Counted from the stretch's first letter, positions 1 to 8,187 are shown. The stretch is DNA of 36,974 nt from an uncultured Lachnospiraceae bacterium (GCA_944380095.1 CALWGP010000013.1:1-36974), one strand, 5' to 3'. Translations and numbers: made by a program. Notes: generated from the letters alone by a model not told the origin.

Positions 1-540
1 ATCCTGGTGAACAATGCGGGCATCTGCACGCTGGAAGAGTTTGACGCGCCGGACAATGTGATCCGGGACCGTCATATCGACATTAACATCAAAGGCGTCT
101 GGAATGTGACAAAGGCGGTCCTTCCTTGGATGAAGGAAAAAAGGGACGGCCGTATCGTGGTGATGAGTTCGGTGACCGGCTACATGGTGGCGGATCCCGG
201 GGAAGCGGCCTATGCCATGACCAAGGCCGCCCTTATCGGGTTTACCCGCGCCATGGCCCGGGAAGTGGCGGATTACAACATCCGCGTCAACGCGATTTGC
301 CCGGGGTATGTGCGCACTCCTCTGGTAGAAGGGATGGCAGCCCAGTCCGATCCGGAATGCCCTGAACGGGCGATTCAGGCCATCGCTGACGCGGTTCCCT
401 TAAAGCGCCTGGCCAGACCGGAAGAAGTGGGAGAACTGGCGGCGTTTCTGGCCAGCGATGAATCCAGCTATATTACGGGGACACAGGTCGTCATCGACGG
501 AGGCAGCACCCTCCCGGAGACATCTTCCATGGGGCAGTGA
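1..540 (+). CDS. ucpA: UcpA-like short-chain dehydrogenase/reductase, 5' end cut by window
   Basis: C-terminal two thirds of a Rossmann-fold SDR oxidoreductase; the reading frame is open from base 1, so the start and the glycine-rich cofactor loop lie outside. Visible: the NNAG motif at the left edge, the SSVTG segment holding the catalytic serine, the catalytic Tyr (codon 211-213) and Lys (codon 223-225) in a YAMTK motif, the CPGYVRTP loop, and a C-terminal IDGG segment. The phrases HIDINIKGVWNVTKAVLP, VADPGE and LAAFLASDESSY are, from memory, close to E. coli UcpA, so I prefer UcpA over generic FabG. UcpA's substrate is not well established. The stop is at 538-540, just before a long hairpin. 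Assignment to the SDR family is certain; the UcpA subfamily is likely. Confidence 0.85.
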   Translation: MLVNNAGICTLEEFDAPDNVIRDRHIDINIKGVWNVTKAVLPWMKEKRDGRIVVMSSVTGYMVADPGEAAYAMTKAALIGFTRAMAREVADYNIRVNAICPGYVRTPLVEGMAAQSDPECPERAIQAIADAVPLKRLARPEEVGELAAFLASDESSYITGTQVVIDGGSTLPETSSMGQ

Positions 541-546
541 CCCTGC

Positions 547-599
547 AACAACTCCGTCTTTTTTCATATTTTAAATATGAGAAAAAAGACGGAGTTGTT
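547..599 (+). terminator. Very long hairpin between ucpA and the ferritin-like gene
   Basis: Positions 547-564 are an exact reverse complement of 582-599 (18 bp). The inner bases 565-569 and 575-579 add 5 bp, leaving a 5-nt loop and a 2-nt AG bulge at 580-581. The left arm contains a T6 run and the right arm an A6 run. It can serve as an intrinsic terminator for ucpA, although no clean U-tract follows the right arm. The right arm also contains GGAG (591-594), the only Shine-Dalgarno candidate for the ATG at 601, so the same structure should hide that ribosome binding site. The hairpin is directly visible; its role is inferred. Confidence 0.7.
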
Positions 600-600
600 T

Positions 601-1929
601 ATGTCCTTTAATCCTTTTTTGGAAAAACCCGTTCCCATTGAGGAGACTTTCCTTAACTGGAACAAACTTTATCCTGCCCCGTACTGCAGGGAAACCGTGG
701 ATCCGTATACAAAATGCCGCGTTATCCTGATGAACGGGACGGAATTTGAAGCCCAGTGGTTTTCCCGGAATTTTTCCCGCCACTGCAGCGACAACGAGCT
801 GCGCAGGCAGCTGGCCATGGTCCGCCGCGTGGAACAGCAGCAGCAAAAGCGGATCAGCTGCTTAAAACCAAAGGAAGAAACCATTCTGGAGCATACCATC
901 AGCTATGAACAGCTGGCGGTGGATCTGACCTGCGTCCTGGCCAAACAGGAGACGGACTGCAATGTGATCAACGCCCTGAACCTGGCCCTCTTGGAAGATT
1001 TCGACCATCTGTACCGCTATTCCAACCTGCTGCATCTGGAATATGGAATTTATCCGGAAAAACTGGTGGGCAGATATACGGAGATCACCCCCGGACGGCC
1101 CACGATCAGTGAGCACAGATATCCCAAAGACAGTATTTTTCCCCCGATTCAAAATCAGGGTGCTTCCCTGCAGACGAAGCTGAACGTGAACATCATCACT
1201 GCGGCGGAGCAGCAGACCATGAACTACTATATGAACGTGGCGAACCTGTATCAGGTGTCGGATATCGGCCGAAGGATATATCAGGAAATCGGGATGATTG
1301 AAGAAGAACATGTAAGTCAGTACGAGAGCCTTATGGATCCTAGGGCAACGTGGCTGGAAAGCCTTCTTTTGCATGAATATACCGAATGTTATCTGTATTA
1401 TTCCTGTATGATGACCGAGTGCGACCCTTCGATCCGCAGGATCTGGGAAGATTGCCTGACGCAGGAGATTTCCCATCTGCATATGGCAAAAGAACTGTTG
1501 TGGAAATATGAACAGAAAGAATATCAGCAGGTGGTGGGAGAGGGGACTTTGCCGGAAATCCTGGCGCTTAGGCCCAACATCCAGTATGTGCGCAAGGTGC
1601 TGGAAACCACTGCCGGAAATACCCAGAAAAAAGAATGCGTCGTGCCGATTGGGACCCTGGGAAAGGACGATCCTTTTTACCTGTACCAAAGCAAGGTAAA
1701 TCTCCCGCAGGACAGCGTTCCCACCCACGAAATCATTGACAGGCATATCCGCTGCTGCGGCTGCGATTACCGGTATGAAACGGCGCCCAGCCCCATCCCG
1801 TCCCTGCGCAGCCGGACCTGCGACAACATCGCCCTGGGAAGGATTGCGGAACAGACGCCTGCCTTTACCAGCGCCTGCGGAACAACGGAAAACGCCTGCC
1901 GGTGTAACCTGACCGCCGTCCGCGACTGA
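601..1929 (+). CDS. Ferritin-like diiron four-helix protein with Cys-rich C-terminus
   Basis: A 442-residue protein with the ligand pattern of a ferritin-like diiron carboxylate bundle: E203, E234-x-x-H237, E259 or E262, and E289-x-x-H292, in four predicted helices. An earlier helical pair (about residues 95-145) carries acidic and His residues in a looser D-x-x-H arrangement and may be a degenerate second bundle. The last 60 residues are rich in cysteine (a CCGC cluster at about 389 and several single Cys), as in spore-coat or metal-binding tails. ATG 601 is preferred over the in-frame ATG 577 because GGAG at 591-594 sits 6 nt before it, whereas 577 lies inside the hairpin with no binding site. 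It converges on ytvI with 2 nt between the stop codons. I recognise the fold but not a characterised family. Confidence 0.7.
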   Translation: MSFNPFLEKPVPIEETFLNWNKLYPAPYCRETVDPYTKCRVILMNGTEFEAQWFSRNFSRHCSDNELRRQLAMVRRVEQQQQKRISCLKPKEETILEHTISYEQLAVDLTCVLAKQETDCNVINALNLALLEDFDHLYRYSNLLHLEYGIYPEKLVGRYTEITPGRPTISEHRYPKDSIFPPIQNQGASLQTKLNVNIITAAEQQTMNYYMNVANLYQVSDIGRRIYQEIGMIEEEHVSQYESLMDPRATWLESLLLHEYTECYLYYSCMMTECDPSIRRIWEDCLTQEISHLHMAKELLWKYEQKEYQQVVGEGTLPEILALRPNIQYVRKVLETTAGNTQKKECVVPIGTLGKDDPFYLYQSKVNLPQDSVPTHEIIDRHIRCCGCDYRYETAPSPIPSLRSRTCDNIALGRIAEQTPAFTSACGTTENACRCNLTAVRD

Positions 1930-1931
1930 GT

Positions 1932-3005
1932 TTATTTAAACAGATGGATGATTTCCCTGTCGTTGAGATATTTTAACAAAGAAAGAGTAATGGGAAATCC
2001 GAACAGGCCGATGACGCCGAACAGCTGCAGCCCGGTGAGCATGCTGGCCAGGGTGACCACAGGATGCAGCCCCACCTGGTGGCCTACGATTTTCGGCTCA
2101 ATAATATTGCGGACGACCGTGATAACCAGGTAAAGGACCAGCAGTCCGATGCCCAGCTTCCAGTTCCCCAGCAAAAAGCAGATAATCGCCCATGGAATCA
2201 TAATGCCGCCCGTACCGAGGACGGGAAGGATATCGAACACCGCGATACAGAAGGCGATGAGCACTGCATTGGGAATCTGCAGGATGGAAAGACCGATGGC
2301 AAGTTCGGAAAAAGTAATAAACAAGATCAATCCGTAAGAGGCGATGCATTTTAAAAGGGTGCCAAAGACGTAATTCCGGCTCTCCCCCAGGGAATGCTTC
2401 GCCTTTTCCGGCAGCTGGCGCAGCAGAAAGCCTGTTACCACCGGGTAATCGATGGTGAGGAAAAAGGTAACGATAATGGTAATCACCAGGTTTAAGAATG
2501 TGCCGGGGATGGAAGCCGCAAGAGAGGAAATGGTGCTGATGGCCTTTACGGACAGACCGGAAACAAAACTGCCCAGGGAACTTAACAGGGAGTTGGTGAT
2601 ATCTTCCAGCGTGGAAACGGCGGAGGGCTCCAGCCTGGAGAGATAGCATTCCAGATCGGAAAAAATGGACTGCAAAGTCGGCTCAAGAAGACTGGTATAC
2701 AGGCCGGGAAGAGCCAGGCAGCTTTCTTTGATGAATAAAAACAGACGGAAACCAAGAAAAGAGAAAATGGCGCCTGCCGCAAGAAAGAACAGGGTGGTCA
2801 GGAAAACGGACGGCAAAAGCCGTTTAAGACGCAGTTTTTTTTGCAGGAAACAAATAGGGCCGTCCAGAATGGCCGCGATCAGGATAGCCAGGATAAACGG
2901 CATCAGATAGTCCAGCGCGAATTTTAAAATGACGAAAGCCAAAAGAAGGACGATAGCCCAGAAACTGAAACGGATAAGAAATTTTTTCTGATGGTCAAGA
3001 TTCAT
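1932..3005 (-). CDS. ytvI: YtvI-like sporulation membrane protein (AI-2E transporter family)
   Basis: A 357-residue integral membrane protein of the AI-2E/YtvI family: paired hydrophobic helices at the N-terminus, an amphipathic soluble region (about 100-180), then several membrane helices. The C-terminal signature segment has FDILPVLGTGG, a PWAI stretch, RNIIEPKIVG and GLHPVVTL. YtvI is known from Bacillus as a sporulation-associated membrane protein; transport substrate is unknown. The start at 3005 is chosen over 3017 and further upstream ATGs because GGGA lies 6 nt before it and nothing similar precedes the others. Its promoter is at 3079-3107. Its tail faces the ferritin-like gene with a 2-nt gap and no obvious terminator. 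Confidence 0.8.
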   Translation of the reverse strand: MNLDHQKKFLIRFSFWAIVLLLAFVILKFALDYLMPFILAILIAAILDGPICFLQKKLRLKRLLPSVFLTTLFFLAAGAIFSFLGFRLFLFIKESCLALPGLYTSLLEPTLQSIFSDLECYLSRLEPSAVSTLEDITNSLLSSLGSFVSGLSVKAISTISSLAASIPGTFLNLVITIIVTFFLTIDYPVVTGFLLRQLPEKAKHSLGESRNYVFGTLLKCIASYGLILFITFSELAIGLSILQIPNAVLIAFCIAVFDILPVLGTGGIMIPWAIICFLLGNWKLGIGLLVLYLVITVVRNIIEPKIVGHQVGLHPVVTLASMLTGLQLFGVIGLFGFPITLSLLKYLNDREIIHLFK

Positions 3006-3078
3006 AGCAATTCCCATTTCTGTAAAGATAGAGTGGAAGGCAACGGCCGCGTCTGCCGGCTGATTTTCCTTCCCCTTT

Positions 3079-3107
3079 AGTATAGCCAATCCGGGAAGGG
3101 CAGTCAA
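3079..3107 (-). promoter_or_regulatory. Sigma-A-type promoter for ytvI
   Basis: On the minus strand, -35 TTGACT (3107-3102), a 17-bp spacer and -10 TATACT (3084-3079). Transcription would start near 3072, giving a leader of about 67 nt. It lies back to back with the promoter of the mannose enzyme. Confidence 0.75.
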
Positions 3108-3146
3108 GCGACCAAAGCCCCCTTTGTCCGGTTTTCAAACAGGAGC

Positions 3147-3175
3147 TTGTACAAAGTTTCTTTTTCCATTATAGT
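3147..3175 (+). promoter_or_regulatory. Sigma-A-type promoter for the mannose/nucleoside operon
   Basis: -35 TTGTAC (3147-3152), a 17-bp spacer and -10 TATAGT (3170-3175). A second TATAGT overlaps at 3175-3180. Predicted start near 3182, so the leader is only about 20 nt and consists mostly of the AGGAGG at 3183-3188. Confidence 0.7.
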
Positions 3176-3201
3176 ATAGTACAGGAGGAAGAAGTCCTGA
3201 T

Positions 3202-5547
3202 ATGAAATGTATGATATTGGCAGGCGGCAGGGGGGACAGGCTCTGGCCGCTGTCCAGGAAAAATTATCCGAAACAGTTTATTTCCGTTCATGGCAGTCAC
3301 TCCATTTTTCAGGAAACCATCGCGAGAAACATGGCTTTCTGCGATGAGTTTATTATTGTGACGAACAGGGAATATCAGTTTATTGTGGAAAATCAGCTGA
3401 AAGCTTTTCAGGGGATTACTTACCGGCTGGTGCTGGAAGAAGAGGCCAGGAAGACCACGGCGGCCATTTTGCTGGCCTGTCTGGAATTTCCCCTTTCGGA
3501 GCTTTTATTTATTGTCCCGTCGGACCAGGTGATCCGGGGAGAAAGTTATAAGGACGATATAAACAGGGCTATGGTCCTGGCGAGAAACGGCGGGCTTGTG
3601 GTTTTCGGGATGCCTGTTGAAAAACCGGACGTCCGGTACGGATATGTACAGTGCCGGGGAGAGGATGTGCGGCGGTTCGTGGAAAAACCGGACCTTTCCC
3701 AGGCAGAAGAATATCAGAAGGCCGGGGATTACCTGATCAACGGCGGGATGTTCCTGTTTACCAACGGGGACCTGCTTCAGGAGGTCAGGCAGCAGTCGCC
3801 GGAGGTGTTCATGGCCTGCGAACGGGCTTTTGAGGACCGGCTGGTGGAAAAGGGAAAGCATATTTTCTACCGAAGGGAGGCCATGGAACAGATCCCGGCG
3901 CAGTCCATTGAAAAGACGGTATTCGAAGGGACGAAAAAGGGAAAGGTGGTACAGGCATCTTTTTCCTGGAAGGATCTGGGGAGCTTGGAGGATCTGAGCG
4001 AAAGCGGGCTGATGACGCAGGAAGAACTGCGCCGCCAGGCCCAGCATTCCTGTGAGAATACCACCATTATCAACCGGGGGAGCCGGAGCATTGTAGTAGC
4101 CAACCACTTAAAGGACGTGACCATCGTCAATACGGACGACGCCGTTTATGTGGGAAAAACCGGCGCTTCCGAGGAACTTAAGGAGCTGCGGAGGGAAAAT
4201 CCCGGGCTTCAGAGTTATTTTGACATGGGGCAGGTGATTTATAAGCCCTGGGGCACTTATGAGATCCTGTCCGCAGACAGACGGTGTGTGGTCCGGAAGG
4301 TGATCCTCAACGAAGGACGCACCATTTATGCCCATAAGCACGCCAGACGGACGGAACACTGGATCATTGTCAGCGGGAAGGCACGGATTGCGCTGGCGGG
4401 ACAGGAAAAGGAATATTCCAGCAACGACAGCATTGAGATCGCGGAAAATACGGTGCACCAGATTTCCAATATCGGTGAAGAACCGCTGGTTTTTCTGGAA
4501 ATTTCCACGGGCGAAGAAGTGATGGAGCGCGACCTGATTTCCGTGGAGAGCCGGGATCTGACCGAGGCGGAGCTGGGTTATGAGACGGAGCCTTTTGTCC
4601 GGCTTTTGCCTGCCTTTAAGGATTATCTTTGGGGAGGACAGAAGCTGCGGGAACGGTACGGGAAGAAGTGCGATTATGATATCGTGGCGGAAAGCTGGGA
4701 AATGTCCGCCCACGAAGCGGGACAGAGCATTGTGGCTTCCGGCCGCTACAAGGGGATGCTGTTTGCGGATTATCTGACCCGGATCGGACGGGAAAACTGC
4801 GGCTGGAAGTGCCAGTCCGTGGAAAGGTTTCCCCTTTTGGTCAAGCTCATTGACGCCAGGGAAAACCTTTCCGTACAGGTCCATCCGGACGACGCCTATG
4901 CCCTGGCCCAGGAAAACGAATACGGGAAAAACGAGATGTGGTACGTCCTGGAGCATGAGGAAGGAGCCGGGATTTACTGCGGATTTTGCCGCGACGTTTC
5001 CCGGCAGGAAGTGGAAAGGGCCTTGCAGGACGGGACAATTCTTTCCCTGCTTAACTGGATCCCCGTAAAGGACGGGGACGCCTGCTTTATTCCGGCAGGA
5101 ACGGTGCATGCCATCGGAAAAGGCGTGGTGCTGTGCGAAGTCCAGCAAAGTTCCAACTGTACCTACCGCCTTTATGACTATGACCGGAAGGACCGTTACG
5201 GCAACAAAAGGCCGCTGCATATCAAACAGGCCCTGGAGGTGATGGATTACAGGCGTTATGAGATGCCGCGCTATCCGGATGAAAAGGTGGAGAGGAAGAA
5301 CTACACTTTCCGGATTTTAAGCCGGTGCAAATATTTTGAATGTGCCAGTATCCGGCTGCACGGGGAGATGGAACTGCCGGCCTGTCCGGATTCCTTTTCC
5401 TCTCTGCTGTGCGTCAGGGGAAAAGGGAGGCTTTCCAACAGCCGGGAACAATGTAAATTTTCCGTGGGGGACAGTTTTTTCCTGCCCTGTACGAAAGAGC
5501 GGCTGAAGCTGGAAGGGGACTGCGAAGTGATTGTGACCCATATCTGA
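3202..5547 (+). CDS. manC: Trifunctional mannose enzyme: GDP-mannose pyrophosphorylase + type II PMI + type I PMI fusion
   Basis: A 781-residue chain with three catalytic modules. (1) Residues 1-270: mannose-1-phosphate guanylyltransferase, with the nucleotide loop GGRGDRLWPLSR at 8-19 and FVEKP at 159-163. (2) About 345-450: a cupin-type (type II) phosphomannose isomerase with YKPWGTYE from 347 and HKHARRTEHW at 378-387. (3) About 465-781: a zinc (type I, ManA-like) phosphomannose isomerase whose ligands all look intact (Q559, H561, E578, H636), with R656 of the YRLYDYDR motif. Together they convert fructose-6-phosphate to mannose-6-phosphate and mannose-1-phosphate to GDP-mannose; the phosphomannomutase step is not encoded here. 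Bifunctional ManC of about 465 residues is standard; the added type I domain is unusual. AGGAGG sits 13 nt upstream, a long spacing. First gene of the operon. Confidence 0.9.
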   Translation: MKCMILAGGRGDRLWPLSRKNYPKQFISVHGSHSIFQETIARNMAFCDEFIIVTNREYQFIVENQLKAFQGITYRLVLEEEARKTTAAILLACLEFPLSELLFIVPSDQVIRGESYKDDINRAMVLARNGGLVVFGMPVEKPDVRYGYVQCRGEDVRRFVEKPDLSQAEEYQKAGDYLINGGMFLFTNGDLLQEVRQQSPEVFMACERAFEDRLVEKGKHIFYRREAMEQIPAQSIEKTVFEGTKKGKVVQASFSWKDLGSLEDLSESGLMTQEELRRQAQHSCENTTIINRGSRSIVVANHLKDVTIVNTDDAVYVGKTGASEELKELRRENPGLQSYFDMGQVIYKPWGTYEILSADRRCVVRKVILNEGRTIYAHKHARRTEHWIIVSGKARIALAGQEKEYSSNDSIEIAENTVHQISNIGEEPLVFLEISTGEEVMERDLISVESRDLTEAELGYETEPFVRLLPAFKDYLWGGQKLRERYGKKCDYDIVAESWEMSAHEAGQSIVASGRYKGMLFADYLTRIGRENCGWKCQSVERFPLLVKLIDARENLSVQVHPDDAYALAQENEYGKNEMWYVLEHEEGAGIYCGFCRDVSRQEVERALQDGTILSLLNWIPVKDGDACFIPAGTVHAIGKGVVLCEVQQSSNCTYRLYDYDRKDRYGNKRPLHIKQALEVMDYRRYEMPRYPDEKVERKNYTFRILSRCKYFECASIRLHGEMELPACPDSFSSLLCVRGKGRLSNSREQCKFSVGDSFFLPCTKERLKLEGDCEVIVTHI

Positions 5548-5595
5548 ACGCTGCCGTAAAACCGGTGCTCTTGATTTGAAAAGGAGGATAAAAAA

Positions 5596-6450
5596 ATGAG
5601 CAATCCTGTTTATGAAAAATTGATGAAATGTTATGAAAGTTTCCGGCAAAAGATCGATTTTAAGCCGGAAGTGGCCATTGTCCTGGGCTCCGGCCTGGGG
5701 GATTACGCCGATGATATCCGGGTGGAAGCAGAGCTGGATTATCACGAGATCGAGGGATTCCCGGTTTCCACGGTGCCGGGACACGCAGGAAAGTTTATTT
5801 TCGGGTATGTCAACGATGTGCCCGTGGTATGTATGAAGGGAAGGGTGCATTATTATGAAGGGTATCCCATCCAGGATGTGGTGCTGCCTGCCCGGCTGAT
5901 GAAGCTGATGGGCGCAAAGATCCTGTTTCTGACCAACGCTTCCGGCGGGATCAATCCTTCCTTTACCGCGGGGGACTTTATGATGCTGACGGATCATGTT
6001 TCCCTGTGGGCGCCCAATCCCCTCATCGGCGCCAATATCGATGAGCTGGGCGTGCGTTTCCCGGATATGACCCATGTGTACGACGCAGACCTGCAAAACT
6101 CTCTGCGGGAAACGGCGAAACGGTGTGGGATTTCCTTAAAAGAGGGAATTTATGCCCAGCTGACAGGCCCCTCCTTTGAATCCCCTGCGGAAATCAGACT
6201 TCTGCACGGGCTTGGGATCGATGCGGTGGGCATGTCCACTGTAGTGGAGGCCATTGCCGCCAACCATATGGGAATGAAAATCTGCTGCATTTCCTTTGTA
6301 AGCAATCTGGCTGCCGGAATGACGGACAACCCGCTGACCCATGAGGAGGTACAGGAGGCGGCCAGCGCAGCTGCGCCCCGTTTCCGGCGCCTGATCACGG
6401 AAGCGGTGACGGATTTCGGGAAGCTGTTGGAAAAAGAAACGGAAGGCTGA
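5596..6450 (+). CDS. punA: Purine nucleoside phosphorylase (trimeric PNP family)
   Basis: A 284-residue PNP of the inosine/guanosine-cleaving trimeric class. It catalyses phosphorolysis of purine (deoxy)nucleosides to free base plus (deoxy)ribose-1-phosphate in the cytosol. Motifs: phosphate loop GSGLG (31-35), GRVHYYEGY, TNASGG, QLTGPSFESPAEIR, VGMSTVVEAIAANHMG and SNLAAG; length is normal. AAGGAGG lies about 8 nt before the ATG. It follows the mannose enzyme by 48 nt without a visible terminator and is followed 2 nt later by cytidine deaminase, forming a nucleoside salvage block. Confidence 0.93.
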   Translation: MSNPVYEKLMKCYESFRQKIDFKPEVAIVLGSGLGDYADDIRVEAELDYHEIEGFPVSTVPGHAGKFIFGYVNDVPVVCMKGRVHYYEGYPIQDVVLPARLMKLMGAKILFLTNASGGINPSFTAGDFMMLTDHVSLWAPNPLIGANIDELGVRFPDMTHVYDADLQNSLRETAKRCGISLKEGIYAQLTGPSFESPAEIRLLHGLGIDAVGMSTVVEAIAANHMGMKICCISFVSNLAAGMTDNPLTHEEVQEAASAAAPRFRRLITEAVTDFGKLLEKETEG

Positions 6451-6452
6451 GC

Positions 6453-6893
6453 ATGGAAAAAGGGGATTGTCAGAAGCTGATCCGGGAAGCCTTAAAGGCC
6501 AGGGAGTTTTCCTACTCCCCTTATTCGGATTATCGGGTAGGCGCGGCCCTGATGACGAAGGAAGGGGAGATTTTTACCGGCTGCAATATTGAAAACGCGG
6601 CCTATACGCCTACGGTCTGCGCGGAACGAACGGCGTTTTTTAAGGCTGTGGGCGAAGGCCGGCGGGACTTTGCGGCCATCGCCATTACGGGAAGCCCTGC
6701 CGGCCGGATGTCCCAGTTGTCCTGGCCCTGCGGCGTTTGCAGGCAGGTGATGATGGAATTTTGCGACCCGGAAGAATTTTACGTGATCGTAGCTGTTTCG
6801 GAAGAAGTTTACCAGGTCAGACGGCTCAAAGAGCTGCTGCCGGAGGGGTTTGGCCCGGCGAATTTGCAGAAAGGACATTCCGGAAAGGAATGA
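6453..6893 (+). CDS. cdd: Cytidine deaminase
   Basis: A 146-residue zinc cytidine/deoxycytidine deaminase giving uridine/deoxyuridine and ammonia. The catalytic CAE is at C56-A57-E58 and the other two zinc cysteines are in PCGVCRQ (C93, C96). The substrate-binding SPYSDYRVGAAL and GCNIENAAY segments are intact. Length fits the small homotetrameric class. It starts 2 nt after the punA stop, with GGAAGG in the end of punA as ribosome binding site, so translational coupling is likely. Confidence 0.93.
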   Translation: MEKGDCQKLIREALKAREFSYSPYSDYRVGAALMTKEGEIFTGCNIENAAYTPTVCAERTAFFKAVGEGRRDFAAIAITGSPAGRMSQLSWPCGVCRQVMMEFCDPEEFYVIVAVSEEVYQVRRLKELLPEGFGPANLQKGHSGKE

Positions 6894-6909
6894 AGGAGGA
6901 GAAAGGAAA

Positions 6910-8187
6910 ATGAAAATCCGTTTTTACAACGCGAGAATATTGACGATGGACGGCAACTGTGACCTGACGGAAGGAGAGCTTTGGACCGATGGGGAAAAGA
7001 TTTCCTATGTGGGTCCGGCAAAGGACTGCAACGGGGAAAACTGGGACCGGGAAATCGATTGTCAGGGAAATGTACTGATGCCCGGGTTCAAAAATGCCCA
7101 CACCCATTCGGGAATGACGGCCATGCGGTCCTTTGCGGACGATATGCCCCTTCAGGAGTGGCTCAATACGAAGATTTTCCCGCTGGAAGCCAAAATGACG
7201 GAACAGGACAACTATGACCTGACCTGCCTGGCGATTCTGGAATATCTGACCGGCGGGGTTACCTCCATTTTTGATATGTACCTTTCGCCCAAAGATATCG
7301 CCAGGGCCTGCATCGACATGGGAATGCGCTGTGTCCTGGTCAGCGGGCTGAACAAGTTCGGGCCTTCCGTGGAGGAGATGGAGAGAAGATACCTGTCCTT
7401 AAACGGGATGCACCCCCTGATTTCTTATAAGATGGGCGTTCATGCGGAATATACCTGCGACAGGGCGCTTCTGGAAGAAGTGTCCGCCCTGCTGCACAAA
7501 TACCAGGTTCCTTTTTATACCCACATGTCCGAAACGAAGCTGGAAACGGATGAATGCGTAGAACGTTACGGCATGACCCCCCCGCAGTTTTTCAACTCCC
7601 TCGGACTGTTTGACTTCGGCGGCGGCGTTTATCACGGCGTCTACCTGACGGAAGAAGACATGGATCTGTTTGCAGATAAGAAAATCGGCGTGGTTACCAA
7701 CCCCGGCTCCAATACGAAGCTGGCCAGCGGGATCGCCCCCGTGGGGCGCTTCCTGGAAAAGGGACTGTGCGTGGGCATCGGGACCGACGGGCCTTCCAGC
7801 AACAACTGCCTGGATATGTTCCGGGAGATGTTCCTTGTGACGGGGCTGGCAAAGCTGCTGCAAAAGGACGCGTCCGCAGTGGATGCCCATGAAGTGCTCA
7901 AAATGGCCACCGTAAACGGCGCGCACATCATGGGGATTCCGGAAGCGGACGTATTGGCCGCAGGCAAGCTGGCGGATGTGATCATGATCGACCTGCACCA
8001 GCCCAATATGCAGCCTTTGAACAACATTACCAAAAATATTGTTTACAGCGGCAGCAAGCAGAACGTGAAGATGACCATGATCAATGGGAAGATCCTCTAT
8101 GAAGACGGGAAATTCTTAAACGGGGTGGACGCAGAGGCGATCTATGCGAAAGCCAACGAGATTATCGCGCGGCTTTCGGAAGGGTAA
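6910..8187 (+). CDS. mtaD: Amidohydrolase, MTA/SAH deaminase type
   Basis: A 425-residue metal-dependent amidohydrolase of the TRZ/ATZ subfamily, most like 5'-methylthioadenosine/S-adenosylhomocysteine deaminases. Metal ligands are visible: H64-x-H66 in NAHTHSGM, H178 in GVHAEYTC, H205 in THMSE with E208, and D293 in GTDGPSSNN. It would deaminate MTA, SAH and perhaps adenosine or 5'-deoxyadenosine to the inosine forms in the cytosol. The ATG at 6910 is chosen because GGAGG precedes it closely; an upstream in-frame extension would overlap cdd. The position after punA and cdd supports a nucleoside substrate, because PNP can cleave the inosine-type product. Chlorohydrolase or guanine-deaminase-like activity remains possible. 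Confidence 0.8.
   Translation: MKIRFYNARILTMDGNCDLTEGELWTDGEKISYVGPAKDCNGENWDREIDCQGNVLMPGFKNAHTHSGMTAMRSFADDMPLQEWLNTKIFPLEAKMTEQDNYDLTCLAILEYLTGGVTSIFDMYLSPKDIARACIDMGMRCVLVSGLNKFGPSVEEMERRYLSLNGMHPLISYKMGVHAEYTCDRALLEEVSALLHKYQVPFYTHMSETKLETDECVERYGMTPPQFFNSLGLFDFGGGVYHGVYLTEEDMDLFADKKIGVVTNPGSNTKLASGIAPVGRFLEKGLCVGIGTDGPSSNNCLDMFREMFLVTGLAKLLQKDASAVDAHEVLKMATVNGAHIMGIPEADVLAAGKLADVIMIDLHQPNMQPLNNITKNIVYSGSKQNVKMTMINGKILYEDGKFLNGVDAEAIYAKANEIIARLSEG

Noticed and set aside
577-600. Earlier start (ATG 577) for the ferritin-like protein
   Set aside because: It lies inside the hairpin with no Shine-Dalgarno before it; the eight extra residues are encoded by the stem.
4108-5220. Long open frame on the minus strand opposite the mannose enzyme (similar ones opposite 862-1746, 9674-10738, 16237-17127 and 24992-26002)
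   Set aside because: All are antisense to strongly supported genes, lack ribosome binding sites and have no recognisable motifs; they arise from the codon bias of the real genes.
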